Positions 49,452 through 58,885 of a stretch of DNA of 64,000 nucleotides are shown here, piece after piece; the first letter of the stretch is position 1; each line of letters starts with the position of its first letter. The stretch comes from Acidovorax carolinensis (GTDB taxonomy: Bacteria; Pseudomonadota; Gammaproteobacteria; Burkholderiales; Burkholderiaceae_C): contig NZ_CP021361.1 in the NCBI RefSeq assembly GCF_002157145.1, forward strand, positions 620,001 to 684,000, written 5' to 3'. The translations under genes were made by a program, and so were the position numbers. The notes beneath the pieces are model-generated. The model did not search any database. It saw nothing but the letters and a program-made list of their open reading frames with translations, and had not been told where the DNA came from.

Positions 49452-50579
49452 ATGAATTTTGAACACACCGAAGACCGCCGCATGCTGGCGGACACCCTGA
49501 ACCGTTTTGTTGCTGAACAGTACGGCTTTGAAACCCGCAACGCCATTGCCTATGGCGACGTCGGCATGCAGCCCGCTTTGTGGAGCCAGTTTGCCGAGCT
49601 GGGCGCCATCGGCGCGCTGTTCCCTGAAGCCGACGGCGGCTTTGGCGGCGCAGGCTTTGACGTGGCCGTGGTGTTTGAAGCCCTGGGCCGGGGCCTGGTG
49701 GTCGAGCCCTTCCTGGGCGCGCTGGTGGTCGGGCGCGCCCTGGCCGCTGCGGGCACGCCCGCACAAAAAGAGCAGATTGTCAGCCTGATCGACGGCAGCA
49801 CCGTGGCGGCGCTGGCGCATGACGAGCCCGGCAGCCACTACGAAATGGCCCGCGTCAGCACCCGCGCGGTGCGCAGCGAAGGCGGCTGGGCACTCACCGG
49901 CGCCAAGGCCGTGGTGGTGCAGGGCGACAACGCCCAGCTCTTGCTGGTGTCGGCGCGCACCGCAGGCGCGGTGGACAGTGAGGACGGCATTTCGCTGTTC
50001 CTCGTACCTGCCGACGCTGCGGGCGTGGCACGCCGTGGCATGGGTCGCATCGACGGCGGCCGCGTGGCCGAAATCACGCTCGACAATGTTCACGTCGGTG
50101 CCGATGCGCTCCTGGGCACCGAGGGCCAGGGCTTTGCCACGCTGGAGCTGGCCGTGGGCTGGGGCGTGCTGGCGCTGTGCGCCGAGGCGCTGGGCGCCAT
50201 GGAAGTGGCCAAGAAAGACACGCTCGAATACCTGCAGACGCGCAAGCAGTTTGGCGTGCCCATTGGCAGCTTTCAGGCCCTGCAGCACCGCATGGCCGAC
50301 CTGCTGCTGGAGGTGGAGCAATCGCGCTCGGCCGTCATCAACGCGGCGGCTGCCATGGACAGCGCCGACCGCGTGGAGCGCGAGCGCGCGCTGTCGGCTG
50401 CCAAGTTCACCATTGGCCGCATTGGCGCGCTGGTGTCGGAAGAAAGCATCCAGATGCACGGCGGCATTGGCATGACCTGGGAGCTGCCCTTGTCGCACTA
50501 CGCCAAGCGCCTGGTCATGATCGACCACGAACTGGGCGACGAAGACCACCACCTGGCGCGCTACATGGCGCTGGGCTGA
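49452..50579 (+). CDS. acyl-CoA dehydrogenase, small subunit type (PimD-like)
   Basis: A 375-residue acyl-CoA dehydrogenase paralogue. The FAD signature region is degenerate (LAHDEPGSHYEMARVSTRA), as in the small subunits of paired enzymes, but the C-terminal IQMHGGIGMTWELPLSHYAKRLVMID signature is retained across two segments. It probably needs its upstream neighbour for full activity. It ends right before a family-B repeat element that carries a 41-codon mini-ORF. Confidence 0.92.
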   Translation: MNFEHTEDRRMLADTLNRFVAEQYGFETRNAIAYGDVGMQPALWSQFAELGAIGALFPEADGGFGGAGFDVAVVFEALGRGLVVEPFLGALVVGRALAAAGTPAQKEQIVSLIDGSTVAALAHDEPGSHYEMARVSTRAVRSEGGWALTGAKAVVVQGDNAQLLLVSARTAGAVDSEDGISLFLVPADAAGVARRGMGRIDGGRVAEITLDNVHVGADALLGTEGQGFATLELAVGWGVLALCAEALGAMEVAKKDTLEYLQTRKQFGVPIGSFQALQHRMADLLLEVEQSRSAVINAAAAMDSADRVERERALSAAKFTIGRIGALVSEESIQMHGGIGMTWELPLSHYAKRLVMIDHELGDEDHHLARYMALG

Positions 50580-50706
50580 AATGAGCAACCCCCTGAGCCG
50601 CTTCGCGCCTTCCCCCTGGAAGGGGGACGACAGCCTCGCTGCGGGGCGGCCCTTGCTTGCTGTCCCTGGCGAAGCAGGCCGGCTACAGGCGGGAAGTGCT
50701 GCCTAG
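50577..50706 (+). repeat. GC-rich post-stop element (family B, SRFAP type) with a 41-codon mini-ORF
   Basis: One base after the dehydrogenase TGA, an ATG at 50581 opens a 41-codon ORF beginning MSNPLSRFAPSPWKGDD and ending at TAG (50704-50706), 15 bases before the next gene. The DNA has a TTCCCCC/GGGGGA stem. The peptide start resembles that of the element after ftsZ. Codon use gives no clear proof of selection on the protein. Confidence 0.7.
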
Positions 50707-50721
50707 AACGGGAGAACGAAG

Positions 50722-51522
50722 ATGAGCGAAGTCCTGTTGACCCACCGCGAGGGCGCGGTGCTGGTGCTGTCCAACAACAACCCGGCGGCGCGCAACGCGC
50801 TGTCGCCCGCGTTTTACGCCGCGCTGACCCAGGCCCTGACCCAAGCCGAGGCCGACCCCGCTGTGGGCGCCATCGTGCTGACGGGCGAGGGTGGGCATTT
50901 CTGCTCGGGCGGCGACCTGCGCCAGCTGGCCACGCGCCGCGAGCTGCCGATGGAGGAGCGCCGCGCCAAGCTCGAAGGCCTGCACGACCTGGTTCGCGCC
51001 GTGCGCGATTGCCGCAAGCCGGTGATTGCCGCCGTCGAAGGCGCGGCTGCAGGCGCGGGCTTGTCGCTGGCGCTGGCATGCGACATGCTGGTGGCGGCAA
51101 AGAACGCGGTGTTCTCGGTGGCCTATGTGAAGGTGGGCCTCACGCCCGATGGTGGCGCCACGGCTTTCCTGGCCGAGTTTGTCTCGCGCCAGGTGCTGAC
51201 CGAGCTGTGCCTGACCGGCGAGCGCGTTTCGGGCGAACGCCTGCACGCGCTGGGGCCGGTCAACTGCCTGGCCGAGCCCGGCGAGGCGCTGGCGCAGGCG
51301 TTGGCCCTGGCTACCCAGGTGGCGGCAGGCCCCGAGCTGGCCATGGCACGCATCAAGACCTTGTGCCGCAACGCCTATGCGAACACACTGGAAGAACAGC
51401 TGGAGCAGGAAGCCCAGTTCATGGTGCGCTCGCAGGAAACTGCAGAATCACGCGAGGGTATTGGTGCCTTTCTGGAAAAGCGCCCGCCCGACTTCGCTAC
51501 GCTACGCCAGAGCCAGGCATAG
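50722..51522 (+). CDS. enoyl-CoA hydratase/isomerase family protein
   Basis: A 266-residue crotonase-fold protein. The oxyanion-hole motifs GHFCSGGDLRQLA (about 56-68) and EGAAAGAGLSLALACDM (about 105-121) are present. The position of the usual catalytic Glu is occupied by Asp/Gly residues (GLTPDGGATAFL), which is more like isomerase or hydrolase members than classical hydratases. It lies inside the acyl-CoA operon, so it probably acts on an intermediate that the FadB-like protein cannot use. Confidence 0.9.
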   Translation: MSEVLLTHREGAVLVLSNNNPAARNALSPAFYAALTQALTQAEADPAVGAIVLTGEGGHFCSGGDLRQLATRRELPMEERRAKLEGLHDLVRAVRDCRKPVIAAVEGAAAGAGLSLALACDMLVAAKNAVFSVAYVKVGLTPDGGATAFLAEFVSRQVLTELCLTGERVSGERLHALGPVNCLAEPGEALAQALALATQVAAGPELAMARIKTLCRNAYANTLEEQLEQEAQFMVRSQETAESREGIGAFLEKRPPDFATLRQSQA

Positions 51523-51544
51523 GCGCTGGCATGGAAACAACCCT

Positions 51545-52807
51545 GTGACAACTACCCATACCCCTTCCCAAAACACACCATCCGCCAACGACGGCGGCAT
51601 CGACTTTCCACTCGAAGGCGTGCGTGTGCTCGACCTCTCGCGCGTGTTTGCCGGGCCGCTGTGCGGCCAGGTGCTGGCCGACTTCGGCGCCGAGGTCATC
51701 AAGGTGGAGCACCCTGGCCGCGGTGACGACACGCGCGACTGGGGCATGCGCATCGGCAAGACCGAGACCACCTACTACAACAGCATGAACCGCAACAAGC
51801 GGTCTGTCACCGTGGATCTGCAGACCCCCGAAGGGCTGAAGATCATCCACGAGCTGCTGCCGCAGTGCGACGTGGTCGTCCACAACTTCAAGACGGGCGG
51901 CGCCGAGAAGCTGGGCCTGGGCTACGAGCAGCTCAAGGCCATCCAGCCCGGTCTGATCTATTGCGCCGTGGCCGGCTACGACAGCTCGGGCCCCGAGGCC
52001 AAGCGCCCCGGCTATGACCTGGTGATCCAGGGCGAGTCGGGACTGATGGCCCTGAACGGCGAGGCAAACACGCCGCCGCTCAAGTTTGGCGTTGCGGTGG
52101 TGGACCTGATGACCGGCATGTACGCGGCCCAGGCCGTGCTGGCCGCGCTTTTTCAGCGCACGCGCACCGGCAAGGGGCGCCTGATCGAGATGGCGCTGTA
52201 CGACTGTGGCGTGATGATCACCGGCTATTACGGGCTCGACGCCATGCTGCTGGGCCACGACCCGCAGCGCTATGGCAATGCCCATCCCTCCATCGTCCCC
52301 TACGGCATGTTCGAGGCCGCCGACGGTCCGCTCATCGTGGCCGTGGGCAACAACAACCAGTTCGACAAGTTCTGCCGCCAGGTGGTGATGCGCCCCGACA
52401 TCGTTGAAGACCCGCGCTACGCCACCAACGTGGAGCGCGCCAAGAACCGCCTGACCCTGCTGCCGGTGATGAAAGAGCTTTTCACCAGCTTTCCGCGCGA
52501 CGTGCTGCTGCAGCGCATGACGGCTGCCGGCATCCCCTGCGGCAAGGTGGCCGGCCTGCACGAGGCCCTGACCAGCGAGCGCACCCGCCGTGGCGGCCTG
52601 CTGCAGGAAATGCCTCACCCGGTGGCCGGCACCACGCATGTGTTTGCGCCGCCCTACCGCCTCGATGGCCAGCGCCTGCCCATTCGCAACGCGCCGCCCA
52701 CGCTGGGCGAGGGAACCAAGGAGGTGCTGCAACAATTGCTGCAACTGTCCGAGCAGGAGCTGCAGGCGCTGCGCGACAAGGGTGTGTTGACGCTGCCGCA
52801 GGCTTGA
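51545..52807 (+). CDS. CaiB/BaiF family (class III) CoA-transferase
   Basis: Class III CoA-transferases move CoA between carboxylic acids. From a GTG at 51545 the product has 420 residues; longer readings run back into the preceding gene. The LDLSRVFAGPLCGQVLADFGAEVIKVEHP N-terminal segment (split over about 27-56) and KRPGYDLVIQGESGLM with the probable catalytic Asp are typical. In this operon it likely activates the growth substrate by transfer of CoA. The start has little Shine-Dalgarno, so translation may depend on the upstream gene. Confidence 0.9.
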   Translation: MTTTHTPSQNTPSANDGGIDFPLEGVRVLDLSRVFAGPLCGQVLADFGAEVIKVEHPGRGDDTRDWGMRIGKTETTYYNSMNRNKRSVTVDLQTPEGLKIIHELLPQCDVVVHNFKTGGAEKLGLGYEQLKAIQPGLIYCAVAGYDSSGPEAKRPGYDLVIQGESGLMALNGEANTPPLKFGVAVVDLMTGMYAAQAVLAALFQRTRTGKGRLIEMALYDCGVMITGYYGLDAMLLGHDPQRYGNAHPSIVPYGMFEAADGPLIVAVGNNNQFDKFCRQVVMRPDIVEDPRYATNVERAKNRLTLLPVMKELFTSFPRDVLLQRMTAAGIPCGKVAGLHEALTSERTRRGGLLQEMPHPVAGTTHVFAPPYRLDGQRLPIRNAPPTLGEGTKEVLQQLLQLSEQELQALRDKGVLTLPQA

Positions 52808-52815
52808 AAATTGTC

Positions 52816-52867
52816 AAAAATAATAGCTGTTAACGCTTGATGAATAAGCGCTAGAGCCTGTTTTTAT
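52816..52867. repeat. family-A palindromic repeat between the CoA-transferase and Bug genes
   Basis: AATAGCTGTTAACGCTTGAT followed by GAATAAGCGCTAGAGCCTG and T5. Stem TAACGCTT/AAGCGCTA with one mismatch. It lies inside the presumed operon and could weaken transcription of downstream genes. Confidence 0.8.
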
Positions 52868-52889
52868 ATGTATACCAAAGGAGACTGCC

Positions 52890-53879
52890 ATGAAATTTTT
52901 ACCCATCTCCCGCCGCACCGTCCTGGCCCTGACTGCCGCGCCGCTGCTGGTCGGTAGCGCCATGGCCCAGCAGGCGGCCTGGCCTGACAAGATGATCAAG
53001 CTTGTGGTGCCTTTTCCTGCGGGCGGCCCCACCGATACGGCGTCGCGCATCGTCGGGCAGAAGCTGGGCGAGCGCCTCAGGCAGACCGTGCTGGTCGAGA
53101 ACAAGGCGGGCGCCTCGGGGTCGATTGCCGCCGCCCAGGTCAGCAAAAGCCCGGCCGACGGCTACACGCTGATGATGCTGGCCACGCCCACGCTGCTGGC
53201 GCCGCACCTGTACAAGAAGGCCGGCTACGACACGGTGAAAGACTTCACCCCCGTGGCCACGGTGTATGACCTGCCCATCGTGGTGGTGGTCAACCCCAAG
53301 CTGCTGCCCGATGTGACCGACCTCAAGAGCCTCATCGCCAACGCCAAGGCGCAAAAGACGCCGCTCAACTACACCAGTTCGGGCGCGGGCAGCTTTGGCC
53401 ACCTGAGCATGGAACTGCTCAAGCAGATGGCCGGTTTTGACATGCAGCATGTGCCTTACAAGGGCGGCGTGCCGGCCATCACCGACACCATCGGTGGCCA
53501 GGTGCCCATCATGTATGCCGACCTGGTTGCCGCGCTGCCGCACATCCAGGCGGGCAAGCTGCGCGCCATTGCCGTGGGCTCGCCCCAGCGCGTGACCATG
53601 CTGCCCGAGGTCAAGACCATTGCCGAGCAGGGCATCAAGGGCTACGACGCCGTATCGTGGGGCGGCCTGCTGGCGCCCCCGGGCACGCCCAAGGCCGTGG
53701 TCGAGCGCATCGCGGGCGAGGTCAAGCAGATCCTGGCCGAAAAGGAAATCCAGGACAAGCTGCTCAACGCGGGTGCCATCGCCCATTTCCAGGACCCGGC
53801 GCAGATGGGCCAGCGCGTGCAGCAGGACTACACCCGCTGGGGCCAGCTGATCCGCGACAAGGGCATTGCCTCCGAGTAA
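52890..53879 (+). CDS. Bug-family (TctC-type) tripartite tricarboxylate receptor protein
   Basis: A 329-residue periplasmic binding protein with a signal peptide ending AMA before QQAAWPDK. The PFPAGGPTDTASRIVGQKLGE segment is the Bug signature that contacts a carboxylate. Bug proteins bind carboxylated aromatic or aliphatic compounds; many are orphans without the TctAB transporter, as here. It may capture or sense the acid that the operon degrades. A strong AGGAGA precedes the start, and nitronate monooxygenase follows after 7 bp. Confidence 0.93.
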   Translation: MKFLPISRRTVLALTAAPLLVGSAMAQQAAWPDKMIKLVVPFPAGGPTDTASRIVGQKLGERLRQTVLVENKAGASGSIAAAQVSKSPADGYTLMMLATPTLLAPHLYKKAGYDTVKDFTPVATVYDLPIVVVVNPKLLPDVTDLKSLIANAKAQKTPLNYTSSGAGSFGHLSMELLKQMAGFDMQHVPYKGGVPAITDTIGGQVPIMYADLVAALPHIQAGKLRAIAVGSPQRVTMLPEVKTIAEQGIKGYDAVSWGGLLAPPGTPKAVVERIAGEVKQILAEKEIQDKLLNAGAIAHFQDPAQMGQRVQQDYTRWGQLIRDKGIASE

Positions 53880-53886
53880 CGCCACC

Positions 53887-54861
53887 ATGAAGACACGCAT
53901 CACCGAGCTGTTTGGCATCGAACACCCGATCATCCAGGGCGGCATGCACCATGTCGGCCTGGCCGAGCTGGCGGCGGCGGTTTCCAACGCGGGTGGCCTG
54001 GGCATCATCACGGGCCTCACGCAGCGCACGCCCGAGCTGCTGGCCCGCGAGATTGCGCGCTGCCGCGCCATGACCGACAAGCCCTTTGGCGTGAACCTCA
54101 CCTTCTTGCCATCGGTCAATCCGCCCGATTACCCCGGCTACGTGAAGGCCATCATCGACGGTGGCGTGAAAGTGGTCGAGACGGCGGGCAACAATCCGCA
54201 AAAATGGCTGCCCGCCCTCAAGGACGCCGGCATCAAGGTCATCCACAAATGCACCTCGGTGCGCCATGCGCTCAAGGCGCAGGCCATTGGCTGCGATGCC
54301 ATCAGCGTCGACGGCTTTGAATGTGGCGGCCACCCCGGCGAGGACGATGTGCCCAATTTCATCCTGCTGCCACGCGCGGCGGACGAGCTGAAGATTCCCT
54401 TCGTCGCCTCGGGCGGCATGGCCGATGGCCGCTCGCTGGTGGCCGCGCTGGCGCTGGGTGCCGAGGGCATCAACATGGGCACGCGCTTCATCGCCACGCA
54501 AGAGGCGCCCGTGCATGACAACGTCAAGCGCGCCATTGTGGCGGCCAGCGAACTCGACACCCGCCTGGTCATGCGCCCCTTGCGCAACACCGAGCGCGTG
54601 CTGACCAACGCGGCCACCGAGCGCCTGCTGCAAAAAGAGCGCGAACTGGGCGCGGCCATCACCTTTGCGGACATCGCTCCCGAGGTGGCGGGCGTCTATC
54701 CGCGCATCATGCAGCAGGGCGAGATGGAGGCCGGCGTCTGGTCTTGCGGCATGGTGGCTGGCTTGATCCATGACGTGCCCACCGTGCAGCAATTGATCGA
54801 CTCCATCATGGCCCAGGCCAACGCGCTGATCTCCGAGCGCCTGGCGGGCATGCTCCGTTAA
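53887..54861 (+). CDS. nitronate monooxygenase family flavoprotein
   Basis: A 324-residue FMN-dependent TIM barrel of the 2-nitropropane dioxygenase/FabK-like family. [28 protein letters not shown] (from about residue 11) and [41 protein letters not shown] are conserved FMN-binding motifs. Members in acyl-CoA operons often have unproven roles and may act as enoyl reductases. The name is a family label rather than a proven reaction. Confidence 0.9.
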   Translation: MKTRITELFGIEHPIIQGGMHHVGLAELAAAVSNAGGLGIITGLTQRTPELLAREIARCRAMTDKPFGVNLTFLPSVNPPDYPGYVKAIIDGGVKVVETAGNNPQKWLPALKDAGIKVIHKCTSVRHALKAQAIGCDAISVDGFECGGHPGEDDVPNFILLPRAADELKIPFVASGGMADGRSLVAALALGAEGINMGTRFIATQEAPVHDNVKRAIVAASELDTRLVMRPLRNTERVLTNAATERLLQKERELGAAITFADIAPEVAGVYPRIMQQGEMEAGVWSCGMVAGLIHDVPTVQQLIDSIMAQANALISERLAGMLR

Positions 54862-54884
54862 CCCCCAGCAGAAAGCAAATCACC

Positions 54885-55640
54885 ATGAAAATTCTCGTCC
54901 CCGTCAAACGCGTGGTGGACTACAACGTCAAAGTCCGTGTGAAGTCGGACGGCACGGGCGTGGACACCGCCAACGTCAAGATGAGCATGAACCCCTTTGA
55001 CGAAATCGCCGTCGAAGAAGCCGTGCGCCTGAAAGAAAAAGGCCTGGTGACCGAAGTCATCGCGGTGAGCTGCGGCGTGGCCCAGTGCCAGGAAACCCTG
55101 CGCACCGCCATGGCCATCGGTGCCGACCGCGCCATCCTGGTGGAAACCCCTGCCGATCTCGACCTTCAGCCCCTGGCCGTCGCCAAGCTCTTGAAGGCCC
55201 TGGTCGACAAGGAACAACCCGGCCTCATCATCCTGGGCAAACAAGCCATCGACGACGACGCCAACCAGACCGGCCAGATGCTCGCAGCCCTGGCCGACCT
55301 GCCCCAAGCCACCTTTGCCAGCAAAGTCGAACTCACGGCCGACAGCGTCAGCGTCACCCGCGAAGTCGATGGCGGCCTGGAAACCCTGGCATTGACGCTG
55401 CCGGCCGTCATCACCACCGACCTGCGCCTGAACGAGCCCCGCTACGTCACCTTGCCCAACATCATGAAGGCCAAGAAAAAGCAGCTCGACACCGTCAAGC
55501 CCGAAGACCTCGGAGTGGACGTCACCCCGCGCCTGAAGACCCTGAAGGTCACCGAGCCCGCCAAGCGCGGTGCCGGCATCAAGGTGGCCGACGTGGCCGC
55601 CCTGGTCGAAAAGCTGAAAAACGAAGCCAAAGTCATCTAA
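54885..55640 (+). CDS. etfB: electron transfer flavoprotein subunit beta
   Basis: EtfB with EtfA carries electrons from acyl-CoA dehydrogenases to the ETF-ubiquinone oxidoreductase. The 251-residue length is typical. The [19 protein letters not shown] start, [17 protein letters not shown], and [20 protein letters not shown] (AMP/FAD region) are conserved. It is followed by etfA after 12 bp. Its position behind two dehydrogenases fits a dedicated electron acceptor, though it may also be the general ETF. Confidence 0.97.
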   Translation: MKILVPVKRVVDYNVKVRVKSDGTGVDTANVKMSMNPFDEIAVEEAVRLKEKGLVTEVIAVSCGVAQCQETLRTAMAIGADRAILVETPADLDLQPLAVAKLLKALVDKEQPGLIILGKQAIDDDANQTGQMLAALADLPQATFASKVELTADSVSVTREVDGGLETLALTLPAVITTDLRLNEPRYVTLPNIMKAKKKQLDTVKPEDLGVDVTPRLKTLKVTEPAKRGAGIKVADVAALVEKLKNEAKVI

Positions 55641-55652
55641 GGAGTACAAGAA

Positions 55653-56584
55653 ATGACCACCCTCGTTATTGCTGAACACGACAACGCCACCATCAAAGGC
55701 GCCACCCTCAACACCGTCACTGCAGCCCTGGCTTGCGCAGGCGACGTCCATGTGCTGATCGCCGGCCACAACGCCAGCGCCGCCGCCCAGGCCGCCTCCA
55801 AAATAGCCGGCGTCGCCAAAGTCATCCACGCCGAAGCCCCCGGCCTGGAACATGGCCTCGCTGAAAACGTCGCCGCCCAGGTCCTCGCCATCGCCAGCAA
55901 CTACAGCCACATCCTCTTCCCCGCCACCGCCAGCGGCAAGAACGTGGCCCCCGCGTGGCGGCCAAGCTTGACGTCGCCCAGATCAGCGACATCACCAAGG
56001 TGATCGCGGCCGACACCTTCGAGCGCCCCATCTACGCCGGCAACGCCATCGCCACCGTGCAAAGCGCAGACAGCGTCAAGATCATCACCGTGCGCACCAC
56101 CGGCTTTGACGCCGCAGCGGCCACCGGAGGCAGCGCAGCAGTGGAAACCACCGCCGCCACGGCAGACAACGGCAAAAGCCGCTTCATGGGCAGCGAAATC
56201 GCCAAGAGCGACCGCCCCGAACTCACCGCCGCCAAGATCATCGTCTCCGGTGGCCGGGCCCTCGGGAGCAAGGAAAAGTTCGACGAAGTCATGACCCCGC
56301 TGGCCGACAAGCTCGGCGCCGCCCTGGGCGCCAGCCGCGCCGCGGTCGACGCAGGCTACGCCCCCAACGACTGGCAAGTGGGCCAGACCGGCAAGATCGT
56401 GGCACCCCAGCTGTACATCGCAGCGGGCATCTCGGGCGCCATCCAGCACCTGGCCGGCATGAAGGACTCCAAGGTGATCGTGGCGATCAACAAGGACCCG
56501 GAGGCGCCGATCTTCAGCGTGGCCGACTATGGGCTGGAGGCGGATCTGTTCACGGCCGTGCCGGAACTGGTCAAGGCGCTGTGA
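55653..56584 (+). CDS. etfA: electron transfer flavoprotein subunit alpha, split by an apparent 1-base deletion
   Basis: EtfA binds FAD in its C-terminal domain. The N-terminal part ([10 protein letters not shown]...) runs to [10 protein letters not shown]. There the C run at 55948-55952 should be one longer, giving [17 protein letters not shown] in the next frame. The repaired length is 310 residues, normal for EtfA. The FAD motifs [35 protein letters not shown] and [18 protein letters not shown] are intact. Because EtfA is generally conserved with EtfB, a sequencing error is the best explanation. Confidence 0.94.
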
Positions 56585-56594
56585 ACGCCACTCG

Positions 56595-56657
56595 ATTGCT
56601 ATAAATAAAAGAGCTGCTGGCGCTTATCGGATAAGCGCCAGGGCCCTTATTCAATCA
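56595..56657. repeat. family-A palindromic repeat after etfA
   Basis: CTGGCGCTTAT/ATAAGCGCCAG form a perfect 11-bp stem with loop CGG, flanked by TTGCTATAAATAAAAGAGCTG and GGGCCCTTATTCAATCAAA. This is the cleanest family-A copy and a good reference for the others. Confidence 0.9.
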
Positions 56658-56680
56658 AAAACAGGACGGAGACCACCCCC

Positions 56681-57664
56681 ATGAGCCAAGACCTTTCCCG
56701 CCGCACCCTGGTGCAGGCCGCCACCGCCGTCCTGGCCAGTGCGGCCCTGCCATCGCTGGCGCAGTCCAACTGGCCGAGCAAGCCGATCAGGATCGTCGTG
56801 CCCTACACGGCTGGCGGCTTCACCGACCAGATGGCGCGCCTGCTGCAGGTGGGCCTGCAAAAGCAGCTGGGACAGCCCGTGGTGATCGACAACAAGCCCG
56901 GTGCCAACAGCATCATTGGCGTTGATGCGGTGGCCAAGTCGGCGCCGGACGGGCACACCTTCGGGGTCGTGATCCCGGCCTTCACGGCCAACACCACGCT
57001 GTATCCCAAGCTGCCCTACAACCCGCGCAAGGATTTGGTGGGCGTGTCATTGATGGGCATTTCACCGCTGGTGGCGGCCGTTTCGCTGAATGCGCCGTTC
57101 AAGAACACCAAGGAGCTGATCGCCTACGCCAAGGCCAACCCCGGCAAGGTGAGTTTCGCCTCGTCGGGCAGCGGCTCGGCCGCGCACCTGACCAGCGAGC
57201 TGTTCAAGACGCTGACCAAGACCTTCATGGTGCACATTCCCTACCGTGGCGCCACACCCGCGCTCACCGATCTGCTCGGGGGCCAGGTGCCGCTGTTCCT
57301 CGACCCGCCGCCCAACCTGATCCAGCCCGCCAAGGCCGGCCGCATCCGCCTGATTGGCGTGGCCAGCGAAAAGCGCCTGCCCATCCTGCCCGATGTGCCG
57401 ACCTTCGTGGAGCAGGGCATTCCAGGCATGCTGGGCAGCACCTGGGCCAGCATGATTGCGCCTGCGGGCACGCCGCGTGACATCATCCAGCGCATGTCCG
57501 AGGCGGTGAACCAGATCATTCGCAGCGAAGAAACCCGCGCCAAGCTCGAAGCCATGGGCACGTTTGCCGAAGGCACCACGCCCGAGGCCTGCGACGCGTT
57601 CCTCGCGGCAGAGACGACCAAGTGGGGCAAGGTAATTCGCGATGCGGGCGTGACGCTGGATTAA
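56681..57664 (+). CDS. Bug-family (TctC-type) tripartite tricarboxylate receptor protein
   Basis: A second Bug protein of 327 residues. The N-terminus SRRTLVQAATAVLASAALPSLAQ looks like a signal peptide with a twin-arginine element. The mature part has IVVPYTAGGFTDQMARLLQVGLQ, the Bug ligand loop. It is only moderately similar to the protein at 52890, so ligands may differ. It ends the operon or forms its own unit, since a family-A hairpin precedes it. Confidence 0.92.
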   Translation: MSQDLSRRTLVQAATAVLASAALPSLAQSNWPSKPIRIVVPYTAGGFTDQMARLLQVGLQKQLGQPVVIDNKPGANSIIGVDAVAKSAPDGHTFGVVIPAFTANTTLYPKLPYNPRKDLVGVSLMGISPLVAAVSLNAPFKNTKELIAYAKANPGKVSFASSGSGSAAHLTSELFKTLTKTFMVHIPYRGATPALTDLLGGQVPLFLDPPPNLIQPAKAGRIRLIGVASEKRLPILPDVPTFVEQGIPGMLGSTWASMIAPAGTPRDIIQRMSEAVNQIIRSEETRAKLEAMGTFAEGTTPEACDAFLAAETTKWGKVIRDAGVTLD

Positions 57665-57715
57665 GGTCCGGACAGCGGCTGGGCATCCCTAAACCCCTGA
57701 CCTGGGCGCGCCCCA

Positions 57716-57876
57716 CACCAGTGCCACCGTGGAACCGGCTTTGCCGGGCTACCGGTGGCGTCCCCCTGAGGGGCAGAGGGCCGCGGCTCCAAGCCTGCCT
57801 GCGCAGGCTTGGACGGCCCCGAAGAGCTGCCGCCTCTGGCGGCTCTGCACCTAGACGCGAAGCGGCTCAGGGGGCT
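57716..57876 (-). repeat. GC-rich post-stop element (family B) between a Bug gene and hexR
   Basis: On the minus strand it starts at the hexR stop with AGCCCCCTGAGCCGCTTCGC and ends with a CCGGCAAAGCCGG hairpin and CACGGTGG. Internal inverted repeats AAGCCTGC/GCAGGCTT and GCCGCCAGAGGCGGC lie between. It probably folds strongly and can separate the two convergent genes. Confidence 0.8.
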
Positions 57877-58722
57877 TCACGTATACCGCTTGGCGCGCAG
57901 GTTGTCTTTCATCTGCTGCAGCACCGGTTGCAGCGATGGCCCGATGCGCAGCGCCACGCAGGTGGCCAGCACGTCAATCACCAGCAGGTGCAGCAGGCGC
58001 GACACCATGGGGCTGTAGCGGTCGTAGCCCTCGGGGTGGTCGGCGGCCAGGTGGATGGCGCAGGCGGCTGCCAGGGGCGAACCGCTGGCGGTGATGGCAA
58101 TGGTGGTCGCGCCGTTCTTGCGCGCGATGTCGGCTGCGTCCATCAGGTCGCGCGTGCGGCCCGAGTTGGAGATGATCACCGCGCAATCGCCCGGGCCGAG
58201 CAGGGTGGCGCTCATGACCTGGATGTGGCCGTCGCTGGTGGCGATCGAGGTCACACCCAGGCGAAAGAATTTGTGCTGCGCATCCTGCGCCACGAAGCCG
58301 GAGTTGCCCGCGCCGTAAAACTCGATGCGCTTGCCGGCTTTCCAGGTGCTGGTGATGGCCTCGGCCGCGCGTTCGATGGCAACCGTGCTGGCCGCGTTGC
58401 GGTATTGCAAGAAGGCGGCCACCGCGTTGTCCACCACCTTCACCAGCACATCGCCGGTTTTGTCGTCTGCGTCCACGCTGCGATGGATGAAAGGCACGCC
58501 TTCACTCACGCTGCCGGCCAGCTTCAGCTTGAAATCGGCCAGGCCGTCATAGCCCATGCTGCGGCAAAAGCGCACCACGGTGGGCTTGCTGACCTGGGCG
58601 CGCTCGGCCAGTTCGCGCACGGGCAGGCGGGCAAACGCGCGGGCGTCGGCCAGCACCAGCCGGCCCACGCGTTGCTCGGCGGGGGCCAGGGAGGGCAGGG
58701 AGGCGGTGATGCGGTCCAGCAT
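57877..58722 (-). CDS. hexR: RpiR-family regulator, HexR type
   Basis: A 281-residue RpiR protein: N-terminal HTH (about 1-77, with AERAQVSKPTVVRFCRSMGYDG) and a SIS sugar-phosphate-binding domain (about 120-255, GAGNSGFVAQDAQHKFFRLG and SNSGRTRD). HexR senses 2-keto-3-deoxy-6-phosphogluconate and represses zwf and Entner-Doudoroff or pentose-phosphate genes. It is divergent from transaldolase, and TGTAA(C/T) half-sites lie both here and before zwf/pgi. The start at 58722 is preferred because sequence upstream is not conserved. Confidence 0.9.
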   Translation of the reverse strand: MLDRITASLPSLAPAEQRVGRLVLADARAFARLPVRELAERAQVSKPTVVRFCRSMGYDGLADFKLKLAGSVSEGVPFIHRSVDADDKTGDVLVKVVDNAVAAFLQYRNAASTVAIERAAEAITSTWKAGKRIEFYGAGNSGFVAQDAQHKFFRLGVTSIATSDGHIQVMSATLLGPGDCAVIISNSGRTRDLMDAADIARKNGATTIAITASGSPLAAACAIHLAADHPEGYDRYSPMVSRLLHLLVIDVLATCVALRIGPSLQPVLQQMKDNLRAKRYT

Positions 58723-58749
58723 GTCAATTCCACTGAAAAACACAGACGA

Positions 58750-58797
58750 TGTAACGCCAATGTAACTCGGTTTCACGCCCGAGGCGGCCTCCGTAAC
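58750..58797. promoter_or_regulatory. HexR-type half-sites between hexR and tal
   Basis: TGTAAC occurs at 58750-58755 and 58761-58766, 11 bp apart, and CGTAAC at 58792-58797. The half-site matches the arms of the palindrome at 62586-62600. Binding here could control both tal and hexR itself. Confidence 0.5.
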
Positions 58798-58885
58798 GAG
58801 CCGTCTACACTTGCGGGTTGACGTCGCCCTCGCGAAAAATGCGTACGGGCCTGCTTGCCCACTGTTCACCCATGAGACTTTTGCC

